A stretch of DNA of 33,273 nt from a virus, in IMG/VR virus record IMGVR_UViG_3300037202_000027, positions 1-33,273 of that record, one strand, 5' to 3'. Positions 23,885 through 30,470 of the stretch are shown piece by piece; within the stretch, counting starts at the first letter, position 1, and the number at the start of each line of letters is the position of its first letter. Under the pieces are notes generated by a model that saw nothing but the letters and a program-made list of their open reading frames with translations, did not search any database and was not told the DNA's origin. The translations under genes were made by a program, and so were the position numbers.

Positions 23885-23919
23885 AAAAAGCCCCGATCCA
23901 TGGTGATGGAAAGGGGCTT
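23885..23919 (-). terminator. Intrinsic terminator after the early/middle genes
   Basis: On the minus strand a stem AAGCCCC (23919-23913) and GGGGCTT (23894-23888) closes an 18-nt loop and runs straight into TTTTTGTTTG. It ends transcription coming from the Mor-like gene and also lies only about 8 nt downstream of the start expected for the promoter at 23934-23962. Confidence 0.75.
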
Positions 23920-23933
23920 CCGGTAATTTGCGC

Positions 23934-23962
23934 CTTATAGCGCGATGGGGTTACGGTGTCAA
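23934..23962 (-). promoter_or_regulatory. Near-consensus sigma70 promoter just ahead of the terminator
   Basis: TTGACA (23962-23957), 17 bp, then TATAAG (23939-23934) on the minus strand. It begins within bases of the Mor-like stop codon and would start a transcript near 23927, which meets the terminator at 23919-23885. Alone, it would make an RNA of roughly 45 nt unless termination is suppressed. Confidence 0.6.
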
Positions 23963-23965
23963 GTT

Positions 23966-24334
23966 TTACATCCCCGGCAACTTGCACTGCCGTCGCTCGA
24001 ACTCCTCCTTTTCCACGGCCGCGATGGCGCTGTAGATCTGGCGTTCGGTCAGGTTGAACTCGCGGGCGAGCTGGGCATGGTTGCTGCCTGTGAATCGGCG
24101 GTAGATACGCCGGTGTTTCTCCATTACCGCAAAGAGATGGCCCTTGGCGAAGTAGATCGTATTACCGGATATCTGGCCGCGCATGAGTTCCATGGCCATG
24201 TCGGCAGCCCGGACGGCCTGGTCGGGCGCCATCTTCAACTCCGCCACGAATCCCTCGGCGATGCTGTTGCGCAACTGCTCCTGGACTTCGCCGTATTTGC
24301 CACGCCAGTGGCGGTTGACTTTATCGCTCATCAT
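23966..24334 (-). CDS. mor: Mor/C-family transcription activator
   Basis: A 122-residue protein; its start overlaps the gemA stop (ATGA at 24334, or ATG 24331). The pattern fits the Mor family of Mu: an N-terminal helical dimer region (EVQEQLRNSIAEGFVAEL, then APDQAVRAADMAMELM), a beta strand segment (NTIYFAKGH) and a C-terminal helix-turn-helix (NHAQLAREFNLTERQIYSAI). Mor switches on middle, and C late, transcription by binding next to the polymerase at promoters lacking a -35 element. Only one such gene is in the window, so it probably drives the late operon directly. It is the last gene of the early block and is followed by the promoter/terminator region described. Confidence 0.88.
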   Translation of the reverse strand: MMSDKVNRHWRGKYGEVQEQLRNSIAEGFVAELKMAPDQAVRAADMAMELMRGQISGNTIYFAKGHLFAVMEKHRRIYRRFTGSNHAQLAREFNLTERQIYSAIAAVEKEEFERRQCKLPGM

Positions 24335-24837
24335 TTCGCTCCCGAAAGGTCCCAGCCCTCACGCTTGGCCTGATACGTGAGGGCGGAGATGATCTTGTAC
24401 AGTTCGCCGTCCTTTACCCAGGCGACCTTGTCCGTTTTGCAGACCCTCTTGGCGATGGCATCGGCATACGCCCAGGACTTTTTGCCGACGGTCAGCAGCG
24501 CCTCGATCTTGCCGAGCTGGTCGGCGCGGCTGCCGCTCTTGTCCATGTTCTTGGGGCGGTGGGGATAGGCGCGCTTGTTCCTGGGCTTCCATGCCGGCCG
24601 TTGTTCTTCTCCGGCCAATACGGAGAGACGGTTGATCAGCTCCTGGCGTTCGTTCGGCTTCAGCTCCTTAGAGGAGTCAGTGCGGCCCTTGCTGATATCG
24701 CCAATCACATCGCGGTAGTTATCGTCGTCAAAGCCCTGCTGCACGGCCATGACCTTGTTTTTAAGGGCGTGGATACGCGGGCGGTCTGTGTTCCATTGTT
24801 CGGCTTCGGTGCGTTGTTTATATGGTCTGGATGGCAT
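24331..24837 (-). CDS. gemA: GemA-type protein (Mu gp16, DUF1018)
   Basis: A 168-residue protein from ATG 24837 behind AGAGGAC. Residues about 95-160 show the DUF1018 signature: GSRADQLGKIEALLTVGKK, then WAYADAIAKRVCKTDKVAWV and LYKIISALTYQAKREGW. In Mu, GemA affects host gene expression and DNA topology, and the family occurs just before mor. The N-terminal 80 residues are charged (basic start, then acidic DDDNYRD). Its stop overlaps the mor start. An AAAACTAT/ATAGTTTT inverted repeat occupies the short gap before it. Confidence 0.87.
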   Translation of the reverse strand: MPSRPYKQRTEAEQWNTDRPRIHALKNKVMAVQQGFDDDNYRDVIGDISKGRTDSSKELKPNERQELINRLSVLAGEEQRPAWKPRNKRAYPHRPKNMDKSGSRADQLGKIEALLTVGKKSWAYADAIAKRVCKTDKVAWVKDGELYKIISALTYQAKREGWDLSGAK

Positions 24838-24886
24838 GGTTTAAGTCCTCTTTAATTCAAAACTATCTGTCAAATGGCATATAGTT

Positions 24887-25132
24887 TTATGCACTTCCTT
24901 TTACGGGTAACTTTTCCATGATTTTTTCTTTCAGCCGGTTTAATACGGCATCAGCAGGGAAAAGCACTGTCTCTCTGCATTTAGTTGGTTCAAACTTTTC
25001 GTCAAGCACACCTAAGAACCATTGCAGAGATTCCATGTCAGGAGCAGTAAACATAATTTCTACACCATCAAGAGTCCATGACATTGATACTCCGACTTTC
25101 GCAAACCCTATTTGATCTAATTGTTTTTTCAT
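24887..25132 (-). CDS. Small early protein, unknown
   Basis: An 81-residue protein from ATG 25132, overlapping the previous stop (ATGA), with GGGAGAGG upstream. It contains an alternating strand/helix pattern (GVSMSWTLDGVEIMFTA; LQWFLGVLDEKF) and an amphipathic C-terminal helix. The DNA of this gene is more A/T-rich than its neighbours, which may mark a separately acquired cassette. I do not recognise it. Confidence 0.65.
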   Translation of the reverse strand: MKKQLDQIGFAKVGVSMSWTLDGVEIMFTAPDMESLQWFLGVLDEKFEPTKCRETVLFPADAVLNRLKEKIMEKLPVKGSA

Positions 25133-25626
25133 ATTGCCTCTCCCGGTTCACTATTCACGGGCTTACCCAAGCCATCCAAAATCTCCCGTAGCTTGGCTGC
25201 CTGGTCGGCGTGTTCTTCGTCGCTCAGTTCCCGCTCCGGGAGTTTCATCCTGACCGGCCGGGTTGGGAGTGCCGCCAGCAGTTCGGCCGGCTGGGGCCAC
25301 CATTTGAGGGTGCGATAGAGATATTGGAACGCCTTGCGGATGCGGGGCCGGTCGATCTCTTTGATCATGCCGTCGCCCACGGTCTGGAGCCACATCTCGG
25401 CGGTGTAGGGAAGCATCTCCACGGCCGGGGTGTTAGCCAGGCGCAGGCAGACCATCTGCTGCATGGCCATGCCGATCTCCTGGCGCAGCCAGAAGTTGGC
25501 GTCGTCCATGCCCTCGGCCTTCCATTGGGCGAGTCCCTGGACCGCCTGGATGGAGCGCGGGACGAATGCCGCCCCCTGGGTGCGCACGCCGTAGCCCTGG
25601 ACTGTGGTTTGGATGTTGTCTCCCAT
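25129..25626 (-). CDS. Early phage protein, possible replication accessory
   Basis: A 165-residue protein from ATG 25626 (TGATG overlap). It has helical content throughout and a characteristic WWPQPAELLAALPTRP segment at about residues 113-128, a pattern I associate with helicase-loader-like or accessory proteins in phage early operons, although I cannot name a family. The C-terminus is acidic and charged (LSDEEHADQAAKLREILDGL). Tight coupling to both neighbours says it belongs to the same early transcript. Confidence 0.65.
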   Translation of the reverse strand: MGDNIQTTVQGYGVRTQGAAFVPRSIQAVQGLAQWKAEGMDDANFWLRQEIGMAMQQMVCLRLANTPAVEMLPYTAEMWLQTVGDGMIKEIDRPRIRKAFQYLYRTLKWWPQPAELLAALPTRPVRMKLPERELSDEEHADQAAKLREILDGLGKPVNSEPGEAI

Positions 25627-25952
25627 CAGTATCCACGTTCCATTATTTGCCCTATGCGGCGCAGGATCTGTAGGGTGATCTCGGGCGGTACGTCACAAAC
25701 CGGTCGTGGACGCGACGCAGGCGTGACCTCGGCCGGAGGCGAGACCCTAAAGGTTTTTAAAACCTTTAGGGTCTGGGTGACGTCCTTGACCGGTTCCGGT
25801 GCCCGTTGCGGAGGCTGGTAGCCAACCGGATGGAGTTTCTCCAGGCCAGAGCAGCCGTCGCAGGCGAAGGTGCCGCGCTCGCGGTTAGCTCCGCATTGTC
25901 GCTCACTGATCCGGGCGCACAACCGTTCGCATGTGCCGAGGAGGATGGTCAT
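25626..25952 (-). CDS. Cysteine-rich small protein carrying an in-frame palindrome
   Basis: A 108-residue protein from ATG 25952 (ATGA overlap, GAGGAACACC upstream). The N-terminal 35 residues contain five cysteines (CERLCARISERQC, then FACDGC) and look like a zinc-binding module. Residues 58-70 (TQTLKVLKTFRVS) are encoded by a perfect 33-bp palindrome that also occurs, non-coding, at 26844. It sits between a proline-rich stretch and the helical C-terminus, so it probably inserted in a linker. Function unknown. Confidence 0.68.
   Translation of the reverse strand: MTILLGTCERLCARISERQCGANRERGTFACDGCSGLEKLHPVGYQPPQRAPEPVKDVTQTLKVLKTFRVSPPAEVTPASRPRPVCDVPPEITLQILRRIGQIMERGY
25742..25774. repeat. 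33-bp perfect palindrome, copy 1 (inside a CDS)
   Basis: Arms agaccctaaaggtttt and aaaacctttagggtct flank a single central T. The identical block including flanks (gaga... gtctgg, 36 bp) occurs at 26843-26878. Here it is translated in frame as TLKVLKTFRV. Confidence 0.93.
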
Positions 25953-26254
25953 GGTGTTCCTCGCAGCGCTTCCATTTTTTTATAGAGCTTGTCAGCCCTG
26001 GTCATTCTGGCCGATGCCTGAGCAAACTTTTTGTGTGCATCTTGCCACTTGGGATCAGGATAGGGATGGAGTTTCGTCTCTGCGCATGAGACTTCCATCT
26101 CATCACAGGCCGCTTTCGACTCAATTTCCCATTGGATGTAGAGCAAGTCAGCTTCGAGACTTCCATTTCTGCCAAATGAAAACCAGTGTTGCTGAAGCAT
26201 AAACTCGATCAGAATGGCCTTTGGGAACTTTCCCAGGATTGATCTCGCGTCCAT
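25949..26254 (-). CDS. Small helical early protein, unknown
   Basis: The likely start is ATG 26254, overlapping the previous TGA by one base (a GTG three bases earlier is also possible), giving 101 residues. It is helical with an aromatic middle (MLQQHWFSFGRNGS; LLYIQWEIESKAACDEMEV) and a charged C-terminal helix (MTRADKLYKKMEALR). Nothing in it points to a catalytic function. Proteins of this look are common in phage early operons. Confidence 0.65.
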   Translation of the reverse strand: MDARSILGKFPKAILIEFMLQQHWFSFGRNGSLEADLLYIQWEIESKAACDEMEVSCAETKLHPYPDPKWQDAHKKFAQASARMTRADKLYKKMEALRGTP

Positions 26255-26604
26255 CACTCTTCCTCTTTTTCAACCTGAAATGAGGGGCAAACTCCGCCCG
26301 GAAACTCCCGCTCCAGATCCCTATCCACCCGGCAGGGCAACCCCGTCATAAACTCTCTGTTCCACTTCAACTCGACAAGTACCGCACTAGCCACGTCATC
26401 GGGAATGCCGCGTTTTCCGGCTTCATAATCCTGGTAGGTGCGCCAAGGGATTCCCAGGGTCCTGTACATATCCCTGGGTGCGAAGCCGATTTCTTCGCGG
26501 ATATTCTTCAACATGTCCGCGTCCATCAGGTGCGTGCGTTTTGTGTCTGTTTTTCGTTTTTTAAGGTCGTTTTGCACGCGGTTATTCCATTCCGGGTCAA
26601 GCAT
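26254..26604 (-). CDS. HTH regulator (XRE-like) in the middle of the early operon
   Basis: Up to 116 residues from ATG 26604. The first about 26 residues are charged (NNRVQNDLKKRKTDTKRT); internal ATGs at 26526 and 26514 are alternative starts, and no clear ribosome binding site decides between them. Residues about 31-75 form an HTH (KNIREEIGFAPRDMYRTLGI, then WRTYQDYEAGKRGIPDD) as in Cro/CI-type proteins. It is preceded by the only large non-coding gap of the early block, with palindromes that could be its operators, so a sub-operon switch is plausible. Confidence 0.72.
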   Translation of the reverse strand: MLDPEWNNRVQNDLKKRKTDTKRTHLMDADMLKNIREEIGFAPRDMYRTLGIPWRTYQDYEAGKRGIPDDVASAVLVELKWNREFMTGLPCRVDRDLEREFPGGVCPSFQVEKEEE

Positions 26605-26629
26605 GAAAGTTCAGTTTGACAAAAAGGCC

Positions 26630-26737
26630 AATTTGCAAATTTGATCAATTACTGCCGCTGTCAGGGAGTTAAACCCTGATTGTCCTGGCCTCGCTTCCAG
26701 GCGTCCTACTCCACACTTGACCCCGGATAACCCTGAT
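26630..26737. promoter_or_regulatory. Operator-like palindromes upstream of the HTH gene
   Basis: aatttgcaaatt (26630-26641) and ttgatcaa (26641-26648) are adjacent perfect palindromes about 25-45 bp upstream of the HTH gene start. tcaggg/ccctga (26661-26679) is an inverted repeat, and its half site aaccctgat recurs at 26729-26737. No convincing -35/-10 pair is visible. The remaining bases of 26605-26899 hold no credible gene. Confidence 0.45.
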
Positions 26738-26843
26738 GTCTGATTGGTATTGCATCAGGCGCTCCAGGAGGAGCCACACATCCATGGCATGCAGCGGCTA
26801 ACAATGGTGATCGCTCAATGCAGGGCCGGCTATTCGGTTCCAG

Positions 26844-26876
26844 AGACCCTAAAGGTTTTTAAAACCTTTAGGGTCT
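26844..26876. repeat. 33-bp perfect palindrome, copy 2 (intergenic)
   Basis: Identical to 25742-25774, including flanking bases, but here outside any supported gene. In the minus-strand RNA it would form a 16-bp stem with almost no loop. No T run follows. Confidence 0.93.
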
Positions 26877-26899
26877 GGCACCGGCCCTCGGTTCAACGA

Positions 26900-27070
26900 T
26901 CACTGCACCTCGACATAAAACGGTCCATTGGGCTCATCCTGGCACAGAGACAAGCCAAGGCCGGCGCCGGCAAGGTCGCAGATGTTCATGTCGTCCGGAC
27001 AATCGGCTAGAGCCGCCCGCAGATCCCCGACCGTCTCGATGTGGTCAATCTCCTTTTCGCGCATCAGCAT
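26900..27070 (-). CDS. Mini-protein, paralogue of 27434-27595
   Basis: 56 residues from ATG 27070, chosen because GAGGAGG lies seven bases before it; ATG 27064 is an alternative. It overlaps the previous gene by seven bases. The pattern ETVGDLRAALADCPDDMNI, then PNGPFYVEVQ at the end, matches the mini-protein at 27434-27595 (DVGELRTLLDVLPEDMPV, then LKYLEVE). A short helix followed by a strand with P-(D/E)-D-M between them is common to both. Function unknown. Confidence 0.72.
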   Translation of the reverse strand: MLMREKEIDHIETVGDLRAALADCPDDMNICDLAGAGLGLSLCQDEPNGPFYVEVQ

Positions 27071-27264
27071 GCTTTTACCTCCTCGGTCTTGATTATCCTG
27101 CCCCAGTTACGGCAGTAGGGGCAGGCGATGTCTGTTTTTGGGTGTTCTTGATCGTCAGAACCTTTATAGGTAGCCGATCTATGCTGTCTGGTGAATTCCT
27201 TGTCGACGTTGGAACATCTAGGTTGACGGCAAATGGCCGTAACGTTGAAGTAGGGCGGTTTCAT
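27064..27264 (-). CDS. Zinc-finger-like small protein, unknown
   Basis: 66 residues from ATG 27264 (TGATG overlap; GAGGAGG upstream) starting MKPPYFNVTAICRQPRC. Two Cys pairs, C-x4-C near the N-terminus and CPYC near the C-terminus, are the layout of a zinc ribbon like those in phage and transcription-related proteins. Part of the train of four coupled mini-genes 27595-26900. Confidence 0.75.
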   Translation of the reverse strand: MKPPYFNVTAICRQPRCSNVDKEFTRQHRSATYKGSDDQEHPKTDIACPYCRNWGRIIKTEEVKAC

Positions 27265-27434
27265 CACACCTCCTCGATTTCGTCTGTCTCGTGGTTGAGG
27301 AACTTGTTGCCGGCACAGGCTTGTCCCATGCATTCCTTGCAGCACAAGAAAGTGCTCTTTTCATGGCGCGAGCGACAGTTGACGCAGCTCTTTGGGACAT
27401 TGAGGCTTGGGGCCAGACGGCGTGGTATAGGCAT
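27264..27434 (-). CDS. Cysteine-rich mini-protein, probable zinc binder
   Basis: 56 residues from ATG 27434, sharing one base with the previous stop (TGATG) and with GGAGGTGGAG upstream. Six cysteines: CVNC near residue 17, then CCKEC and AC around residues 31-40, arranged like a treble-clef or B-box zinc site. Not previously visible as a long frame because it is short, but start, overlap and ribosome binding site all support it. Confidence 0.72.
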   Translation of the reverse strand: MPIPRRLAPSLNVPKSCVNCRSRHEKSTFLCCKECMGQACAGNKFLNHETDEIEEV

Positions 27435-27595
27435 CACTCCACCTCCAGGTACTTCAGATCATCCTTCTCATAGATCCGGACGCGCAACATACCTCCGCCG
27501 TCCGTCCCCACCGGCATATCCTCGGGCAACACGTCTAGCAGTGTCCGCAGTTCGCCCACATCCTGTACGCATATCTCATTTAGAAGCCGTCCCAT
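27434..27595 (-). CDS. Mini-protein, paralogue of 26900-27070
   Basis: 53 residues from ATG 27595 behind a strong AAGGAGG. It reads MGRLLNEICVQDVGELRTLL, then PEDMPVGTDGGG and a final strand KYLEVE. Similarity to the protein at 26900-27070 suggests a local duplication with two zinc-type mini-genes between the copies. Short proteins of this VGELxxxLxxxPxDxPV type are frequent in phages; function unknown. Confidence 0.75.
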   Translation of the reverse strand: MGRLLNEICVQDVGELRTLLDVLPEDMPVGTDGGGMLRVRIYEKDDLKYLEVE

Positions 27596-27605
27596 GACCG
27601 CCTCC

Positions 27606-28412
27606 TTAAAGCGCCGCGATATGCAGCGGCACGGCGTCGTAGGCGCCCTGGTCGGTGCGCATGTAGAGCCGGATCTGTTTCTTGCTGGAAATGACCTCTA
27701 TGGCGTCGTTGATGATCTTCATGCCTTCGTGCCAGAGCGGATTTTCGAACTTGTAGGTGCGCAGCCGGAGTATTTCCGCGACCCGTAGTTTGCCGTCGAT
27801 CTGGGTAAACGTGGCAAGCAGCATGGTCTTCAGGTCGTTGGCGCTCTCGGGGTAGATCTCGACGGCCTCCAGCAGTTTCTGCTTGGACACCTCGATCTCG
27901 GGGCCGAAGTCGATGGTCTTCTGTATCCCCACAACCAGCTTGAACCTGCGGTCGAAGGTCGTGAACGTCATGTTCCCCTCGGTACCGCCCCGCTTGGTTA
28001 GGTAGGACTCGAACAGAAGCGACACGAACGTCGTGATATCCTCGAAGGTGTGCAGCTTGAACCGGCCCAGCATGGCGCTGACGTTGAGCCAGATGCAGGC
28101 GATGGAGAGCACCATGTCGTGCTCCAGCAGGTCCTTCTCCTTGATGTTATCGACCCTGACCAGGTCGCCGTTGCCGTTCTCCATGCGGCCGTCGATGACC
28201 TGGGGATGGCCGACCTCGTAGGAAAGGCGGTCCTGACGCTTGAGCGCCCAGCCCGCGCCCGTATCGGCGGCCCGTTCGGTGACTTCGCCCCAGGTGATCA
28301 GATCCTTTTTGTAGGAAAGGGCACGGATTGCCATCTCGGCCGCTTCCTTGGCCGCGGCCCCGGTCTTGTGGTACTGCATCCCCTCCGCTGGGTTGTAGCT
28401 GTAAAAGTTCAT
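27606..28412 (-). CDS. DUF3164 protein, Mu-like early gene
   Basis: 268 residues from ATG 28412, overlapping the previous stop (ATGA) and with GGAGGG upstream. The C-terminal half (FTTFDRRFKLVVGIQKTIDF, then KLRVAEILRLRTYKFENPLW and MKIINDAIEVISSKKQIRLY) is the DUF3164 pattern, a family found in early operons of transposable phages. The N-terminal 60 residues, with a conserved ITWGEVTERA segment, look like a second small domain. Its molecular role is not established. Confidence 0.82.
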   Translation of the reverse strand: MNFYSYNPAEGMQYHKTGAAAKEAAEMAIRALSYKKDLITWGEVTERAADTGAGWALKRQDRLSYEVGHPQVIDGRMENGNGDLVRVDNIKEKDLLEHDMVLSIACIWLNVSAMLGRFKLHTFEDITTFVSLLFESYLTKRGGTEGNMTFTTFDRRFKLVVGIQKTIDFGPEIEVSKQKLLEAVEIYPESANDLKTMLLATFTQIDGKLRVAEILRLRTYKFENPLWHEGMKIINDAIEVISSKKQIRLYMRTDQGAYDAVPLHIAAL

Positions 28413-28645
28413 CGTTTTCCTCCCTTCCTTCCGTCCCGTTCCCACCAGGCGTTGAAGTTATCCAGACAGGTACCGCAGGCCTGATAGTTGTGGCCGGGCT
28501 GGCCGAACCGGGCACAGCTCCATTCGGAGCCGAGTCCGGGGATCTCGCCGTTGCGGTTGCCGTTCATATCAGAGCCTGATGAGGTGAGTCCTGAGAGATG
28601 ATCTGTTCTCAACCCTCGTCCCTCAACCGCCTTTATATCAGCCAT
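28409..28645 (-). CDS. Small cysteine-containing protein
   Basis: 78 residues from ATG 28645, supported by GGGAGGTG; it overlaps the previous gene by eight bases. An internal ATG at 28567 would give a 52-residue form starting MNGNRNGEIPG. The C-terminal part WSCARFGQPGHNYQACGTCL has C, H and CxxC ligands, probably for one metal ion. The first 26 residues look unstructured. Function unknown. Confidence 0.65.
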   Translation of the reverse strand: MADIKAVEGRGLRTDHLSGLTSSGSDMNGNRNGEIPGLGSEWSCARFGQPGHNYQACGTCLDNFNAWWERDGRKGGKR

Positions 28646-28805
28646 GGCACACCTCCCTGACAGCCCTGTTGACGGCCCGGTAGCGGAGCCGGAACTTGAA
28701 CCATTCGAAGGTGATGATGGCGCTGAGTGTCACGGCGTCGGCAGGGCCGATGAGTTTGGCGATGGTCTGTTCGATCATGAAGCATTTGATGATGCGTTTA
28801 AGCAT
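28638..28805 (-). CDS. Tiny basic protein, unknown
   Basis: 55 residues from ATG 28805 with a very good ribosome binding site (AAAGGAGGAAG), starting MLKRIIKCFMIEQTIAKLIG. Helical, hydrophobic in the first half (membrane contact possible) and basic in the second (FRLRYRAVNRAVREVC). It overlaps the next gene by eight bases. Confidence 0.6.
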   Translation of the reverse strand: MLKRIIKCFMIEQTIAKLIGPADAVTLSAIITFEWFKFRLRYRAVNRAVREVCHG

Positions 28806-28807
28806 GG

Positions 28808-29134
28808 TTACTTCCTCCTTTTACATTGCTTGCAGGCACGGTACATGCGGGCGTAGAAACTGTCTGTCGCGGGCTGGCGCTTCCGGTACCCGGAACATTC
28901 ACCCAAGGTAATCTCGCCCAATTCCGGGCAGGCCACCGTCTCGCCGCCCAGGACTTCGCGGATGCGGCGTTCTATGGCGTCCGGGGCCGCATATGTCCCC
29001 TTGCGGTATTGGGACATCTGGCTGTCGGAGATGTTGAGCTTCTTGGCCACGGCGGCAGCTCCCCCTTTGCCCTTGGAGTCGTTGTGCTCGGCGATGGTCT
29101 GCTCCAGGATGGCCCTCAGTTCGAGTCTGGTCAT
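28808..29134 (-). CDS. HTH protein with C-terminal four-cysteine site
   Basis: 108 residues from ATG 29134 (overlap TCAT/ATGA, GGAGCC upstream). Residues about 20-60 form an HTH (GGAAAVAKKLNISDSQMSQY, then RKGTYAAPDAIERRI). The tail, ACPELGEITLGEC, then YRACKQC, is a recurring cysteine pattern of phage HTH proteins in this position. Probably a DNA-binding regulator of early genes. A longer frame to 29407 is rejected because it crosses the neighbour in another frame. Confidence 0.8.
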   Translation of the reverse strand: MTRLELRAILEQTIAEHNDSKGKGGAAAVAKKLNISDSQMSQYRKGTYAAPDAIERRIREVLGGETVACPELGEITLGECSGYRKRQPATDSFYARMYRACKQCKRRK

Positions 29135-29727
29135 TCGGCTCCGCCTTCCACCCGCGCCCACACGACCCGCCGCAGGTTGGGGTCGTAGACCTGCTTGGTG
29201 CGTTGGATCTGGGGAGGGTGCGGCCCGGTCCACATGGCTGCGATCAGGGAGTATTTGCCGTCCGTCCTCTTTACCAGGTATCCGGCCAGGCAGAGGGCCT
29301 GGCAGTATCTCAGGGCCTCCCCCTCGGCGACCTTGTGTTCCGGGGTGGAGGCGTTGAAGGCTAGATCCACGGCGCTGAAGCTCTTGAGCACCTGCATGGC
29401 GTTCCACATATGGAGCCTGCCGATCCCTTGGGTGACGGGGGTGCCATCCCGGCGCACACGAGGGGCGTCGACGCCGGTGTCCCTCAAGAGGCGATAACCG
29501 ATGGGAGTCATGCGAGTTATGGGACCTCCGGGACCCATGGGATCTCGCTCAAGATAACCAGCGCGGAACAAGCCTCTGAGGTAATCGCGGATGCTCGACT
29601 CCTGCAGACGAACATCAAAGGCGATATCGCAGATCGTGAAGCCGGCTGAGCCCCACGCTCTGATCCACTCCCAGACCGCCTGACGGCATTCGCTGGGCTG
29701 CTGTTTGTCGATGGGCTTGCGGCTCAT
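29131..29727 (-). CDS. Protein with two winged-helix domains
   Basis: 198 residues from ATG 29727, overlapping the MuB-like stop (ATGA). Two similar winged-helix units can be seen: residues about 10-75 (AVWEWIRAWGSAGFTICDIA, then IRDYLRGLFRAGYLERD) and about 105-160 (LHMWNAMQVLKSFSAVDLAF, then YCQALCLAGYLVKRTDGKY). They fit a DNA-binding protein acting with the transposition genes. I do not recognise a named family. Confidence 0.72.
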   Translation of the reverse strand: MSRKPIDKQQPSECRQAVWEWIRAWGSAGFTICDIAFDVRLQESSIRDYLRGLFRAGYLERDPMGPGGPITRMTPIGYRLLRDTGVDAPRVRRDGTPVTQGIGRLHMWNAMQVLKSFSAVDLAFNASTPEHKVAEGEALRYCQALCLAGYLVKRTDGKYSLIAAMWTGPHPPQIQRTKQVYDPNLRRVVWARVEGGAE

Positions 29728-30470
29728 TTGCGCCCTCCCCTGACCGGGGCCTTGCCGGTGTAGAGCGCCTGACCGCCCCATGCGGCGCGGTCGATGCTAT
29801 CGAGGCCCTGGCGCAGGCTCATCTCCTCAACCAGCTCCAGGTTCGTGCAGATCCTCCGGGCCGAGCCGCCGCTCTGTTGGTGGATGTGCTCCAGCAGGTC
29901 ATCGGAGACGGCTACCTTCCGGCAGTAGAACTCCGCCAGCAATTTGGCATCCTCCAGGTCGAGGGGCTGGACCGGCGACCAGTCGAGCACGCGGCTGTCG
30001 ACGCGCTCCCAGGCGTTGAGCGCGGTCGGGAAATTCTCCTCGCCGATCAGGAGTATGGGATGCTGGCCGGCGCCATCGTGCATGTCGCGGATGATCTCGA
30101 CCGCGTTCTTTTTCACCAGATGATCCATCTCATCTACGATCAGCGGCCGGCCCGACACCTGGAGCTGTGCGCATACCTGGTTGAGCATCTCCGGCATGGT
30201 GGGTGCGGCCTTGATCCCCATGACCATAAGGATCTCCGTCAGGACGGTCTTGCGGTTCCAGACGGATTTGCATTCGATGCGGTAGGCGTTGTAACGGTTC
30301 ATCAGGTAGACGGCGGCCGATGATTTGCCCAGGCCGGCGCGGCCGTAGAGCACGCCGATCTTTGGGAGGTGGCTGGAGGCGTTTATCAGGCGCTCCATGC
30401 AGGTTGCGGCGAGGATGACGTTGTTGAGCGCTGCTACGGTGCCATTGACGGACTGTGTGGTTTGTGGCAT
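29724..30470 (-). CDS. B: MuB-type AAA+ target-DNA activator
   Basis: 248 residues from ATG 30470 behind AGGAGGG. Walker A GRAGLGKS at residues 43-50 and Walker B PLIVDE at 109-114, followed by MDHLVKK, show an AAA+ ATPase of the MuB/TniB group that binds target DNA, activates the transposase and gives target immunity. It is shorter than Mu B (312 residues) and lacks most of the N-terminal HTH part, as in the B proteins of several other transposable phages. It follows the transposase with a 63-nt gap that holds a hairpin. Confidence 0.9.
   Translation of the reverse strand: MPQTTQSVNGTVAALNNVILAATCMERLINASSHLPKIGVLYGRAGLGKSSAAVYLMNRYNAYRIECKSVWNRKTVLTEILMVMGIKAAPTMPEMLNQVCAQLQVSGRPLIVDEMDHLVKKNAVEIIRDMHDGAGQHPILLIGEENFPTALNAWERVDSRVLDWSPVQPLDLEDAKLLAEFYCRKVAVSDDLLEHIHQQSGGSARRICTNLELVEEMSLRQGLDSIDRAAWGGQALYTGKAPVRGGRK

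Noticed and set aside
24846-24900. TTGACA and an inverted repeat before gemA as a possible promoter
   Set aside because: No -10 sequence lies at 15-19 bp from the TTGACA, so I do not call a promoter.
26670-26787. A 38-codon open frame on the minus strand in the early gap
   Set aside because: It has no ribosome binding site and no recognisable pattern; the gap is better read as regulatory.
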